In this document: positions 8,698 through 17,298 of the stretch, piece after piece
Position numbering within the stretch: the first letter of the stretch is position 1
Layout: each line of letters starts with the position of its first letter
DNA from: FEN-1279 sp964400285
GTDB taxonomy: Bacteria; Bacteroidota; Ignavibacteria; Tepidaquicellales; Tepidaquicellaceae
Direction of reading: 5' to 3'
Length of the DNA stretch: 64,000 bases
Assembly: GCA_964400285.1 (NCBI GenBank)
Contig: CAYNTK010000001.1
Location: 372,001-436,000, forward strand
Program-made: the position numbers and the translations under genes
The notes under the pieces: model-generated
Told to the model about the DNA's origin: nothing
The model's input: only the letters and a program-made list of their open reading frames with translations
The model's database searches: none

Positions 8698-9753
8698 ATG
8701 AAGCACTTGCGTATATTAACTATTCTTTTTGTAATATGCTCAAGTGCTTTCATTTTTTTATCATTTACTTATAAAAAATCTGATAATTTTTCTTTTTACA
8801 ATCTTGAAAAATCTCATTATTTAGATACGATAAAAACTCAAGAAGGTCTGATATCTATAGATTCAATTGAAAGTGTTCCAGGAAAAGAATTAATAAACAC
8901 AAAAGATACCTCCATTAACACACGTCCTGAAAGTGAAATTTTAATTAATGATAGTATAGGTTTAATAAAACCTGAAATAATTTCTCCTACTGATTCTTTA
9001 TACTTAATCGAAGAAAAATTCCCTTCCGATAGCATATTTATTATTCAAAAAGATATCAAAGATACGGTTCGTAGAATTGAATTTCGCTCTATCTATGCCG
9101 ATTCGATAGAGCAGGGTAATCCTAATTTTATGCCTAAAAAAATATTAGAAATAAAATGGATTACCGAAAAAAGAGATACTGCAATAAGATTTAAAAATAT
9201 AATTGGATTTGATTTATTTTACGGAGTATATACCTACGGTTTTGGTTTTGGAATTTTTAAAAGACTTAGTAACGATGCAGATTTCGTTGCTAATATTAAT
9301 CTAAGCTATGTTTTCGATAGACGCTCTAAAGAAGATATCGATACAAATAATAATATGTCAGCTCTGGATAAAGTAAGCAGATTATATCCAATAGTATTTA
9401 ATGTTGGTCTTGAAAAATATTTTATGCAAAATAGAACTGACTGGAAAGTGAAACCTATATTGATATTTGGTTTTGCTCCTGCTCTTATTCCAGTTACTCC
9501 TTATGAATTAACGTTTTTTAAGTCTTTAAAAAAATTAAAACTTGCTTATGGATTAGGTGTTTATGCTGCATTGGGTTTCGATTGGCAAGCTTTAAAAAGA
9601 TTTGGATTTAATCTTACTGCTCGATATTCATTCATACCTATAGTAATTAATCGAGATATTTATTACTACAGAGGATTCCTCGTTAAAAATATAGGTGGTT
9701 TTTATATAGATTTAGGATTTACTCTTTTGCAAGAGTATTACGGAAAAAAGTAA
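8698..9753 (+). CDS. Hypothetical outer-membrane beta-barrel-like protein
   Basis: No family is recognised. The 351-residue product starts with a hydrophobic segment (about residues 5-24) that may be a signal peptide or anchor. A low-complexity polar linker rich in D, S, T and I runs to about residue 150. The C-terminal 200 residues alternate short hydrophobic/aromatic strands (FDLFYGVYTYGFGFGIF, FNLTARYSFIPIVI, GGFYIDLGFTLLQ) as in small outer-membrane barrels. Its leader contains two inverted repeats and a 34-codon ORF. It converges on the Fe-S oxidoreductase gene with only 13 bases between the stops. Confidence 0.55.
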   Translation: MKHLRILTILFVICSSAFIFLSFTYKKSDNFSFYNLEKSHYLDTIKTQEGLISIDSIESVPGKELINTKDTSINTRPESEILINDSIGLIKPEIISPTDSLYLIEEKFPSDSIFIIQKDIKDTVRRIEFRSIYADSIEQGNPNFMPKKILEIKWITEKRDTAIRFKNIIGFDLFYGVYTYGFGFGIFKRLSNDADFVANINLSYVFDRRSKEDIDTNNNMSALDKVSRLYPIVFNVGLEKYFMQNRTDWKVKPILIFGFAPALIPVTPYELTFFKSLKKLKLAYGLGVYAALGFDWQALKRFGFNLTARYSFIPIVINRDIYYYRGFLVKNIGGFYIDLGFTLLQEYYGKK

Positions 9754-9766
9754 ACCTTGCTTTAGT

Positions 9767-11779
9767 TTATTTCAAATTTTCCAATACAATTTCCGAAATA
9801 TCTATTACCTTTACTTCTTCTGCTTTTTCTTTTGTTTTTAAACCATCTGATAACATTGTCATACAAAAAGGACAAGCTGAACATATTGTCGTTGCTTGAG
9901 TATCGAGAGCTTCTTCGATTCTTTCGATATTAACTCTTTTTCCTTCGTTTTCTTCCATAAACATTCTGCCGCCTCCTGCACCGCAGCAAAATCCCTTATC
10001 TCGTGTTCTTTTCATTTCAATTAAGTCGCCAGTCGTTGTTTGTTTAATAATTTCTCTTGGAGTGTCGTATATATCATTATATCTTCCGAGATAGCATGAA
10101 TCGTGATATGTTATTTTTTCAATATTTGATTTTGTAGAAGCTATTTTTTTATCTTTGAATAATTTTGATATAAAATCTGTATGATGTATTACATCGAGTT
10201 CAATTCCAAATGCAGGATATTCATTTTTCAATGAATGTAAACAATGTGGACAGGTAGTTACAATTTTTTTAATTTTATATTTTTTAAAGGTTTCAATATT
10301 TTGCGTTATGAATTGCTGAGCAAGGAATTCATTACCTAATCTTCTTGCAACATCGCCATTGCATTTTTCTTCACTTCCAAGAACTCCGAATTTTATGTCT
10401 GCTTTACTAAGTATTTTTGCAAAAGATTTAGTAACATTTCTGTATCTTTTATCAAATGCACCTGCACAACCAACCCAAAACACAATGTCGAGTTCTTCCG
10501 CAGTTCCTAAGTTAATCAATTTAACAAGCTTACTATTTATATTTTCTTTTTCAGCTTCTTCAAGGAATTCTTCTATCCATTCATTTCTTGCTTCTGCACC
10601 GAACGCCCATGGTGATTCATTATTTTCGAGATTTCGGAATACTGTATTTAGTTCTTGTGGAAATGAAGATTCCATCATAGTCAAATTTCTTCTTAAATCA
10701 ACTATAGATGTTATATGCTCAATCATAACAGGACACTCTTCTACACATGCCGCACAAGTAGTGCAAGCCCAGAGTTCTTCTTGTGTTATATAATCATTTA
10801 TCAGGTTTTTTTCGAGTATAGGATTACTCTCAACTTTTTTTATTACTAATGGACCCTTTTGCATTGTCCGTTTTCTAATATCAGTAATTATTTTTTTGGG
10901 GTTTAATAATTTTCCAGTTCCATTTGCTGGACATACTTCAGTGCATCTACCACATTCTGTGCAAGTGTATCCGTTTAATATTTGTTTCCATGTTAGGTCT
11001 TCAATATCTTTTGCTCCGTATTGCTGAATACTTTCGTCTTCAAAATTAATTGGTTTAAGAATGTTTTTGCTTTCTAATTTATAATTAGATAAAAAAGTAT
11101 TAGGTATCGAAGATATAACGTGAAAGTGTTTTGAATAAGGAAGATAGTTCAAAAATCCTAACACTACTATATTATGTGCCCACCAAAAAAATTGGTAAAG
11201 TGTTTCTGAACCATTTCCGTTAATAACACTTGCAATATATTTGGTAATAGGTCGTGCACCTCTTACTGTCCCTAATAATACTTTTTCAATATTCATTCCA
11301 ATCATTGTAATCATAACGAGCAATATCATAACTAAAATAAAAGTTGCATCTGCTCTGGTAGATTTATCTTTTAATCTATCTGGAGTTCCTATGTATCTTC
11401 TGATTAATGAAAATAATACTGTAACTAAAACGAGGTAACCAAAAACATCTTGAGTAATTGTAATTACAGAATAAAATTTCCCAAGAAATGCAAATGTAAA
11501 ATTATGAACATAACCTTCTATTAATCCTTCAATAACAAGTAAAAGTAAAACGCAAAAACCCCAGAAAATTGTTGCGTGCAGTATTCCAGCAATTTTACTT
11601 CTAAATAATTTCTTTTGTAGTAATGCAAAATTTACTGTATTAATTATTCTTTGCTTAATATTATTCAACCTATAATCATATTTCCCGATTTTAAGGTAGG
11701 ATATAATATTTTTCATCGAGTAGATGAAAAACCCAAAAGAAAATAATAAAAGAATTGTAAATGCAATCTCGTTTATCAA
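9767..11779 (-). CDS. Membrane Fe-S oxidoreductase, HdrD/GlpC-like with NarI-like N-terminus (probable ETF:quinone oxidoreductase)
   Basis: The domains are, in order: a membrane part with about five to six helices (residues 1-230), with histidines in GILHATIFWGF and WWAHNIVVLGF placed as haem-b ligands in NarI-like subunits; two 4Fe-4S motifs (CTECGRCTEVCP near 275, CTTCAACVEECP near 335); and two CCG cysteine-rich domains (VGCAGA...CPHC, then HDSCYLGRY...GFCCGAGGGRMF...CSACPFC). This build matches HdrD/FadF-type proteins that take electrons from electron-transfer flavoprotein or reduced carriers into the menaquinone pool. EtfBA lies 3.4 kb upstream on the same strand, supporting an ETF:menaquinone role. 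It is last in the run coaX-12243-yjbQ-this gene (42 bases after yjbQ). The electron donor is inferred. Confidence 0.85.
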   Translation of the reverse strand: MINEIAFTILLLFSFGFFIYSMKNIISYLKIGKYDYRLNNIKQRIINTVNFALLQKKLFRSKIAGILHATIFWGFCVLLLLVIEGLIEGYVHNFTFAFLGKFYSVITITQDVFGYLVLVTVLFSLIRRYIGTPDRLKDKSTRADATFILVMILLVMITMIGMNIEKVLLGTVRGARPITKYIASVINGNGSETLYQFFWWAHNIVVLGFLNYLPYSKHFHVISSIPNTFLSNYKLESKNILKPINFEDESIQQYGAKDIEDLTWKQILNGYTCTECGRCTEVCPANGTGKLLNPKKIITDIRKRTMQKGPLVIKKVESNPILEKNLINDYITQEELWACTTCAACVEECPVMIEHITSIVDLRRNLTMMESSFPQELNTVFRNLENNESPWAFGAEARNEWIEEFLEEAEKENINSKLVKLINLGTAEELDIVFWVGCAGAFDKRYRNVTKSFAKILSKADIKFGVLGSEEKCNGDVARRLGNEFLAQQFITQNIETFKKYKIKKIVTTCPHCLHSLKNEYPAFGIELDVIHHTDFISKLFKDKKIASTKSNIEKITYHDSCYLGRYNDIYDTPREIIKQTTTGDLIEMKRTRDKGFCCGAGGGRMFMEENEGKRVNIERIEEALDTQATTICSACPFCMTMLSDGLKTKEKAEEVKVIDISEIVLENLK

Positions 11780-11821
11780 AGTAGTATAAATTAAATTAAG
11801 ATAATTTCAATAAATAATTTT

Positions 11822-12241
11822 TTATTCTCCCATTATTTGTATTACTATTCTTCTTGTTCTACTTCTATTATCGAAATCTATTAATACAATCTGTTGCCAT
11901 GTTCCGAGTGTAAGCTCTCCTTTATATATGGGAATTGATAACGAAGTTTTGATTAGAGCAGACCTTAAGTGTGAATGACCATTACCATCTCCCCAAGTAT
12001 CATCATGATTATATCTGATTGCTGATGGAATAAGCTTTTCGAGCAATTTTGGAATATCTTTTAATAAGCCAGGTTCATATTCGATTGTAGTTATTCCAGC
12101 TGTCGAACCAACGGAAAAAACGGTGCATAATCCTTCTTTAATACTCGAATCCAACATAATATTTTGAATATCATTTGTAATGTCGATAATATCACAATTC
12201 CCTTTAGTTTTTCTCTGAATTTCTTGTGTGATAATTTTCAT
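11822..12241 (-). CDS. YjbQ family (UPF0047) protein
   Basis: A 139-residue protein with the full UPF0047/YjbQ signature: GLCTVFSVGSTAGITTIEYE, then NHDDTWGDGNGHSHLRSAL-type metal-binding segment (Y-N-H-D-D-T-W-G-D-G-N-G-H-S-H-L), and LTLGTWQQIVLIDFDNR near the C-terminus. Family members complement thiamine-phosphate synthase mutants weakly, but the true substrate is unknown. It sits one base after the upstream gene (12243), so it is translated in the same operon as coaX. Confidence 0.93.
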   Translation of the reverse strand: MKIITQEIQRKTKGNCDIIDITNDIQNIMLDSSIKEGLCTVFSVGSTAGITTIEYEPGLLKDIPKLLEKLIPSAIRYNHDDTWGDGNGHSHLRSALIKTSLSIPIYKGELTLGTWQQIVLIDFDNRSRTRRIVIQIMGE

Positions 12242-12242
12242 A

Positions 12243-13103
12243 TTATATTTCGTTTAACTTAATACAATTTAATGATATCTTTTCTTTTAAATAAAAAAGA
12301 AAATTATCTTTTATAAAAAAATTATCCGGGACACAGTATCTTGTTTCTTTATTTAAAACTTCTTCAAAAAGTAAATCGGATTTTGCTAAATCGTAAATAG
12401 CAAATTTATTGATAAAGTTATTTTCGCCTCCTAAATTGTTTTGCAATTTAATATAGTAATTAAAAATAAGCAAGTGTTCACTTAGTATATATTCTATATT
12501 TTGAGCATTTTCCATCTCAAGATATTTTTCTAATATATTATCGACATTTTTTTCAGATGTTTCTTTTTTGTAAACTACGGGATAATTTGAATTTTCAAAT
12601 AATATATCCTCATTTCTATTCCTTAAATTATAAATTTGTGGTTGTTCATTTTCAGTTATCTGTTTTAAAACTTCACCTGTTTTTAAGTCTATTTCAACTA
12701 TATCATTACTATCGAATTTTCTGTTAATACCATATAATAGTTTTTCAGTATTAAATAGGTAAGAGTAATTTTTGTTCTCCCAAATTTTTTGACCTGTTTC
12801 AATATCAAGTGCTATAATGCTTTTCTGATAGGGGATTTCTGGTTTCTCAAATCTTCCGATAAAAAATAAATTCTCTGTTGCTCCTTCTATCGAAACCCAG
12901 AAATTATCGTTCTCGAAAGTGAAATCTTTTAAAAAAACTTTTCCTGTTTTATAACCTAATGAAAAAAAATATAATTTTTTATCTTTTGTATTACGTGTCT
13001 CTCCAATTATATATTTATCCCCGCCAAATATAAATCTCCAAATGTTTCCAGCTTGTGAAAATGTCCAAAAATGTTTAACTTTTTTTTTCTCGAATAATTT
13101 CAA
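12243..13103 (-). CDS. Hypothetical WD/PQQ-type beta-propeller-like protein (possibly DUF4905)
   Basis: The protein has 286 residues, no signal peptide and no membrane segment. Repeats of the form (I/V)-x-A/E-L/I-D-x-E/K-T-G-(Q/E)-x-(I/V)-W/L occur at least twice (SIIALDIETGQKIWE, DIVEIDLKTGEVLKQ), as in PQQ/quinoprotein-type beta-propeller blades. The N-terminal FSQAGNIWRFIFGGDKYIIGETR resembles the DUF4905 family of Bacteroidetes/Chlorobi; this match is from memory of the family and not tested. It is packed one base from both neighbours (coaX and yjbQ), so the operon is tight. Function unknown. Confidence 0.6.
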   Translation of the reverse strand: MKLFEKKKVKHFWTFSQAGNIWRFIFGGDKYIIGETRNTKDKKLYFFSLGYKTGKVFLKDFTFENDNFWVSIEGATENLFFIGRFEKPEIPYQKSIIALDIETGQKIWENKNYSYLFNTEKLLYGINRKFDSNDIVEIDLKTGEVLKQITENEQPQIYNLRNRNEDILFENSNYPVVYKKETSEKNVDNILEKYLEMENAQNIEYILSEHLLIFNYYIKLQNNLGGENNFINKFAIYDLAKSDLLFEEVLNKETRYCVPDNFFIKDNFLFYLKEKISLNCIKLNEI

Positions 13104-13104
13104 A

Positions 13105-13845
13105 CTATTTTATTTTATGTTTAATAATATAATTTATCCCTTCTAAAACAAGATTTTTTTCATTCTTATCGATTAAACAACTTTTTTTATAAATAAATTC
13201 TGCAAGACCGCCAGTTGATATTACATATAAATCGGAATATTTTTCCTTAAGTATTTTTATAATATTTTCGGTAGTAAATATACTCTGATACATTACACCT
13301 GATAGTATATTTGTATTTGTTTTTTTCGAAATTAATCTGAAATTATTTCTTAAGCGTGGAAAAGGAAGATTTGCATTTAATTTCAAAGAATGAAGAGATG
13401 TTAATAATCCAGGTGTTATTATTCCACCTTTAAATGTTTTATTGCAAATTAAATTATAAGTTGTTGCAGTTCCAAAATCTATAACTAAAATATTCTTTTT
13501 ATTTTTATATTTTAATGCAGCGGCAACTGCGGAAGAAATTCTGTCAGCACCAAGTGTTTTTTCATACTCAAGTTTTATTGGCAGGTTATTTTCAAATTTT
13601 ACAAAAAGGGGTTTTATAGAATACTTTTTTTTTATTTTATTATCTATAATCTTCTTATAATTTTTATTAAGACAGGAAATCCCAATACTTTCGAAATAAT
13701 TTTTCTTATAAATTAAAATATCATTTAATATTTTAGAAAATTTTTCTTTCGAATAGTTATATCTTTTAACTTTAAAAATCTTATTATCTATGCTAATAGC
13801 TGTTTTGATATTAGAATTACCTATATCAATTAAAAAATTTCTCAT
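13105..13845 (-). CDS. coaX: Type III pantothenate kinase
   Basis: This enzyme phosphorylates pantothenate in the first step of coenzyme A synthesis. The ASKHA-fold motifs are clear: LIDIGNSNIKTAI at residues 5-17 (phosphate 1, Asp7), LGADRISSAVAAALKY near 98, LVIDFGTATTYNLI near 124 and GGIITPGLLTSLHSL near 140. Length (246) is typical of CoaX. The start is only 15 bases downstream of a strong terminator hairpin (13860-13892) that ends the previous gene, so its promoter must lie in or beyond the preceding gene or transcription must read through. Confidence 0.95.
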   Translation of the reverse strand: MRNFLIDIGNSNIKTAISIDNKIFKVKRYNYSKEKFSKILNDILIYKKNYFESIGISCLNKNYKKIIDNKIKKKYSIKPLFVKFENNLPIKLEYEKTLGADRISSAVAAALKYKNKKNILVIDFGTATTYNLICNKTFKGGIITPGLLTSLHSLKLNANLPFPRLRNNFRLISKKTNTNILSGVMYQSIFTTENIIKILKEKYSDLYVISTGGLAEFIYKKSCLIDKNEKNLVLEGINYIIKHKIK

Positions 13846-13859
13846 ATTGTATTAAAAAA

Positions 13860-13892
13860 AAAGCGTAAAAGAAATAATTTCTTTTACGCTTT
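13860..13892 (-). terminator. Strong intrinsic terminator, 15 bases before coaX
   Basis: AAAGCGTAAAAGAAA (13860-13874) pairs perfectly with TTTCTTTTACGCTTT (13878-13892) around a 4-base loop; on the minus strand it is followed by a run of T. It ends the gene at 13910-14467 and sits in the very short leader of coaX. Confidence 0.85.
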
Positions 13893-13909
13893 AATTTTGA
13901 AAATATTTG

Positions 13910-14467
13910 TTATAAACTAAATTTAATTCCACCGCCTAAGATGAAACCTTTTATATTTGGGTCTCCAACTATTATTTTATATTTAGCATCGAAAAATAAA
14001 GAATAATTTCCACCCATTCCGACGAAATCAATTCCACCTCCTAAATCAAGTCCTATTTTTGTGTCATTTCTTTCTGGTGTGGTTCTTTTATCATTAAGAA
14101 AATTAATACCAATTCCTCCATCTACATAAGGTTCCATATTCCCAGTGCTAAATCTTAACCTTGCCAAACCTGCCATCTCAAAATTATTCATATTATCTAC
14201 TTTCCAATAATATGCCATTGGGACTAAAGAAAAACTTTCTGTTTTTATTTCTGCAAACATTCCAACACCTAATCCTGTACTTTCAAACTTTACAAAACCG
14301 GCTTGCAGCCCAAGCGATACACTTGGAGTGAAACTATTTAGTTTTAAATAGTTCTGAAATTTTTCTACATTTTGATTTTGTTTTTGTGTTTCAGGTTTGT
14401 ATTGTGCATACAGTGTGGAAATGGAAATAGTTAGTATTAAAATAAAACTTAAAGTTATTTTTTTCAT
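13910..14467 (-). CDS. Outer-membrane beta-barrel protein (OmpA/OprF-like small barrel)
   Basis: A signal peptide (residues 1-21, ending TLYAQ) precedes about 165 residues of alternating strands with glycine-rich turns (PSVSLGLQAGFVKFESTG, LARLRFSTGNMEPYVDGGIG, IKGFILGGGIKFSL) and a C-terminal aromatic/leucine ending, as expected for an 8-strand barrel inserted by the Bam machinery. No enzymatic motif is seen. The 63-base gap to coaX is almost entirely the terminator. The role in the outer membrane is unknown. Confidence 0.7.
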   Translation of the reverse strand: MKKITLSFILILTISISTLYAQYKPETQKQNQNVEKFQNYLKLNSFTPSVSLGLQAGFVKFESTGLGVGMFAEIKTESFSLVPMAYYWKVDNMNNFEMAGLARLRFSTGNMEPYVDGGIGINFLNDKRTTPERNDTKIGLDLGGGIDFVGMGGNYSLFFDAKYKIIVGDPNIKGFILGGGIKFSL

Positions 14468-14495
14468 TTATTCTTAATAAATTAATAAAAAATAA

Positions 14496-15116
14496 TTAGT
14501 TTAGATTTGATATCTCAAGTTTTTTAATTTCGTCCCTCAATTTGGCAGCTTTTTCATAATCCTCCATTGATACTGCCGTATCGAGTTCTATTTTTAGTTT
14601 TTTAAGTTTTTCTTCAACAGATTCTTCCTTTTTAGAATATGCAGCTTCACCATCAAATTCAATTTTTAAATCTTCAATTGTCGTTCCTCGTGGTTTATCT
14701 TCGGGAATAAAACCGATTTCGTTCATAATATTTGCAGTAACATATATTGGTGCACCAAATTTTAATGCAATAGCGATCGCATCTGATGGTCTTGCATCTA
14801 TATCCTCTACTGTTGGTATATCGAATTTAATTTTTGCATAAAAAGTTGAATCTCTTAAATCATTAATAATAACACATTCAACATTGTATCCTAATAGTTC
14901 GATAATATTTTTTAATAAATCGTGAGTTAAAGGTCTGGGTGGTTTTATACCTTCGAGTTCGAGTGCTATCGCCTGTGCTTCGAATTGACCTATTATTATT
15001 GGTAATCTTTTTTCACCATTAATATCTTTTAAAATAATAGCATAACCACCACCGCTTACCGTTGATGATAGCGACAAACCAAATATATCTACTTGTATTA
15101 AATCTTTTTCTTCCAT
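14496..15116 (-). CDS. Bifunctional nuclease family protein (DUF151) with UVR motif
   Basis: Residues 1-140 form the DUF151/BFN domain: GLSLSSTVSGGGYAIIL, then EKRLPIIIGQFEAQAIALELEGIKPPRPLTHDL as the strongest diagnostic block, and DARPSDAIAIALKFGAPIYV. The C-terminal about 40 residues (KLKIELDTAVSMEDYEKAAKLRDEIKKLE) form a UVR helical hairpin like that of UvrB and ClpC adaptors. DUF151 proteins have been reported to have RNase/DNase activity, but in most bacteria the role is unknown. It lies 28 bases before the barrel gene. Confidence 0.93.
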   Translation of the reverse strand: MEEKDLIQVDIFGLSLSSTVSGGGYAIILKDINGEKRLPIIIGQFEAQAIALELEGIKPPRPLTHDLLKNIIELLGYNVECVIINDLRDSTFYAKIKFDIPTVEDIDARPSDAIAIALKFGAPIYVTANIMNEIGFIPEDKPRGTTIEDLKIEFDGEAAYSKKEESVEEKLKKLKIELDTAVSMEDYEKAAKLRDEIKKLEISNLN

Positions 15117-15221
15117 TGTTGTTGTTATTATCTTTCTTTATTGTTTATACACTCTTAAACAGTAATAAGTTTCAATCCATATAAAAATATGATAATTAAA
15201 TATAAGATTAAAGGTAAATAT

Positions 15222-16226
15222 TTAAGTCAATTTTTTTAATTCTTCCGTTAAAGCCGGTAATACCTCAAAAACATCTCCAACTATGCCATAATCAGCAACT
15301 TGGAATATAGGAGCGTCTTTATCTTTATTTATTGCAACTATACATTTTGATGAAGACATACCTGCTAAATGCTGTATTGCCCCACTAATTCCACAAGCAA
15401 TATATAAACTTGGAGAAACAGTTTTTCCCGTTTGACCGACCTGTTCAGAATGTGGTCTCCAATCTGCATCTACTACTGCCCTCGAAGCGCCTGTTGCTGC
15501 ACCTATTAAAGATGCTAAATTTTCTATCAATACAAAATTTTCAGGACCTCTCATTCCTCGTCCACCTGATACTATCCTATCTGCCTCTGCAACGTCCAGC
15601 TTTTCTGAAGAAATTACTATATCTTTTACTATCGTTCTGAAATCATTCTTTGTAATATCTAATTCATTTATATCTATATTTTCGATTTCAATATTTTCGT
15701 TATTAATTTTTTCGGCTTTGAAAACATTTGGTCTTAAGGTTAATAATATTTTGTCGGAATTAAATTTAATATCAACATAACTTTTGCCTGCATAAACAGG
15801 TTTTGTTGCTATGATTTTTCCCTCGATTACTTTTAAGTCTGTGCAATCTGGGCAAAAAGCTGAATCTATCTTAACTGCTAATGAAGGTGCTGTTTCTTTC
15901 CCAAAAGATGTAGCCGATAGTATAATTATATTATAATTTCCTTTTAAGGCAATTTCACTTATAACTTTTGAAATTGCTGAATGTGAGTATTTTATATCAT
16001 CTCCATAAATTTTGTTTAACGAGTTTTCATCTACTATTTTTATTTTCTTTGCTCCGTATTCACTAAGATTTTTAATTTCTGGGTTATTTATATCTGTTAT
16101 AGCTATTAAATCGAATTCACATCCAAGCGAATTTGCAAGTTTACTTGATTCGGTAATAACTTCAAAAGCGGAGTTTTTAAATTTATTATTTTTGGATTCT
16201 ATGTAAGCTAATATTTTATTATTCAT
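15222..16226 (-). CDS. etfA: Electron transfer flavoprotein, alpha subunit
   Basis: This is the FAD-binding subunit of ETF, which carries electrons from acyl-CoA and related dehydrogenases to a membrane quinone oxidoreductase. The C-terminal FAD domain is unmistakable: VSGGRGMRGPENF, GATGASRAVVDADW, HSEQVGQTGKTVSPSLYIACGISGAIQHLAGM and the NKDKDAPIFQVADYGIVGD block. Length is 334. It is 64 bases downstream of etfB in the conserved B-A order. The likely membrane acceptor is the HdrD-like protein at 9767-11779. Confidence 0.97.
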   Translation of the reverse strand: MNNKILAYIESKNNKFKNSAFEVITESSKLANSLGCEFDLIAITDINNPEIKNLSEYGAKKIKIVDENSLNKIYGDDIKYSHSAISKVISEIALKGNYNIIILSATSFGKETAPSLAVKIDSAFCPDCTDLKVIEGKIIATKPVYAGKSYVDIKFNSDKILLTLRPNVFKAEKINNENIEIENIDINELDITKNDFRTIVKDIVISSEKLDVAEADRIVSGGRGMRGPENFVLIENLASLIGAATGASRAVVDADWRPHSEQVGQTGKTVSPSLYIACGISGAIQHLAGMSSSKCIVAINKDKDAPIFQVADYGIVGDVFEVLPALTEELKKLT

Positions 16227-16290
16227 TTTTATTCTTTTTTCCGTTTTTAATTTTTATTAATTCTATTTTTTTATTTTTTAAAATAAAAAC

Positions 16291-17037
16291 TTAAATTACT
16301 TTTGCTTCTTCTCTTAATAACCTTACAAGCTCTGGAACACTTCCTGCACCATCTGTCAAAATTTTACCTTTCGATTTTGCTTTTGGAAGATTCATTTCAA
16401 CTATTTCTGTTTTATTTTCTCTGTATGTTGGTTCTCTTTCGGTTATTGGTTTTGATTTAGAAGCCATAATACTTTTTAGGTTTGGATATCGGGGATTATT
16501 AATTCCTTTTTGTGTCCCAATTATTAAAGGAAGATTTGCTTCGATTAATTCTTTACCTCTTTCTATTTCACGTTCTATCAAAGCTTTACCATCTGAAATT
16601 GTTAGTTTCGTTACAATATTAACCGCTGGCAAACTTAAAATTTCTCCAACCATAGTAGGAATTTGTGAGCCGTCGAAATCGATGGATTGTTTCCCAAACA
16701 ATATTATGTCGGGATTAATCTCTTTTATTACGTCGGAAAGATTTTTCGCTACAGAAAATGAATCGAGAGGCTCATTTGATTTAATCAATATTCCTGTATC
16801 TGCTCCCATTTGGAATGCTTTTTTAATTGCTTCTTTATATTTCTCATTTCCTACTGATATTGCTATCACTTCACCACCATTTTTCTCCTTAAGTTGAACA
16901 GCTTCTTCGACAGCATATTCATCATAAGGGTTAATTACAAAGCTTACTCCTGATTCATCTATCGTCTTTTTTGAATCCGAAATTTTTATTTTCGTTGTAG
17001 TGTCTGGTACCAAAGAGACACAAACAATAATCTTCAT
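16291..17037 (-). CDS. etfB: Electron transfer flavoprotein, beta subunit
   Basis: EtfB partners EtfA and binds AMP. Recognisable parts are the N-terminal KIIVCVSLVPDTTTKI, INPYDEYAVEEAVQLKE, GNEKYKEAIKKAFQMGADTGILI, FGKQSIDFDGSQIPTMVGEIL and the C-terminal lysine-rich recognition segment. The 248-residue length is standard. The 261-base gap to the divergent gene at 17299 must hold promoters for both directions; no specific motif could be assigned with confidence there. Confidence 0.97.
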   Translation of the reverse strand: MKIIVCVSLVPDTTTKIKISDSKKTIDESGVSFVINPYDEYAVEEAVQLKEKNGGEVIAISVGNEKYKEAIKKAFQMGADTGILIKSNEPLDSFSVAKNLSDVIKEINPDIILFGKQSIDFDGSQIPTMVGEILSLPAVNIVTKLTISDGKALIEREIERGKELIEANLPLIIGTQKGINNPRYPNLKSIMASKSKPITEREPTYRENKTEIVEMNLPKAKSKGKILTDGAGSVPELVRLLREEAKVI

Positions 17038-17298
17038 ATTTGATTTATTTTAGTTTTACAATTACAAATTTAACAATATTTTAAATATAAAAATTCAAAA
17101 TAAACTAATCAATTAAATTACAGGTTTTATTAATAAATTACTAAATAAAATTAGATTTTTCTTTGCTGAATTAATAACTTTCTACAAAAAATGTGTATAG
17201 TGTTTAGATTTCCTATATTTAATTAAAGCAGTTTTTCATTTTATAAGAAAAATGTAATTAGTATATTTACCAATTAAATAACTTAAGCAAGTAATAAT

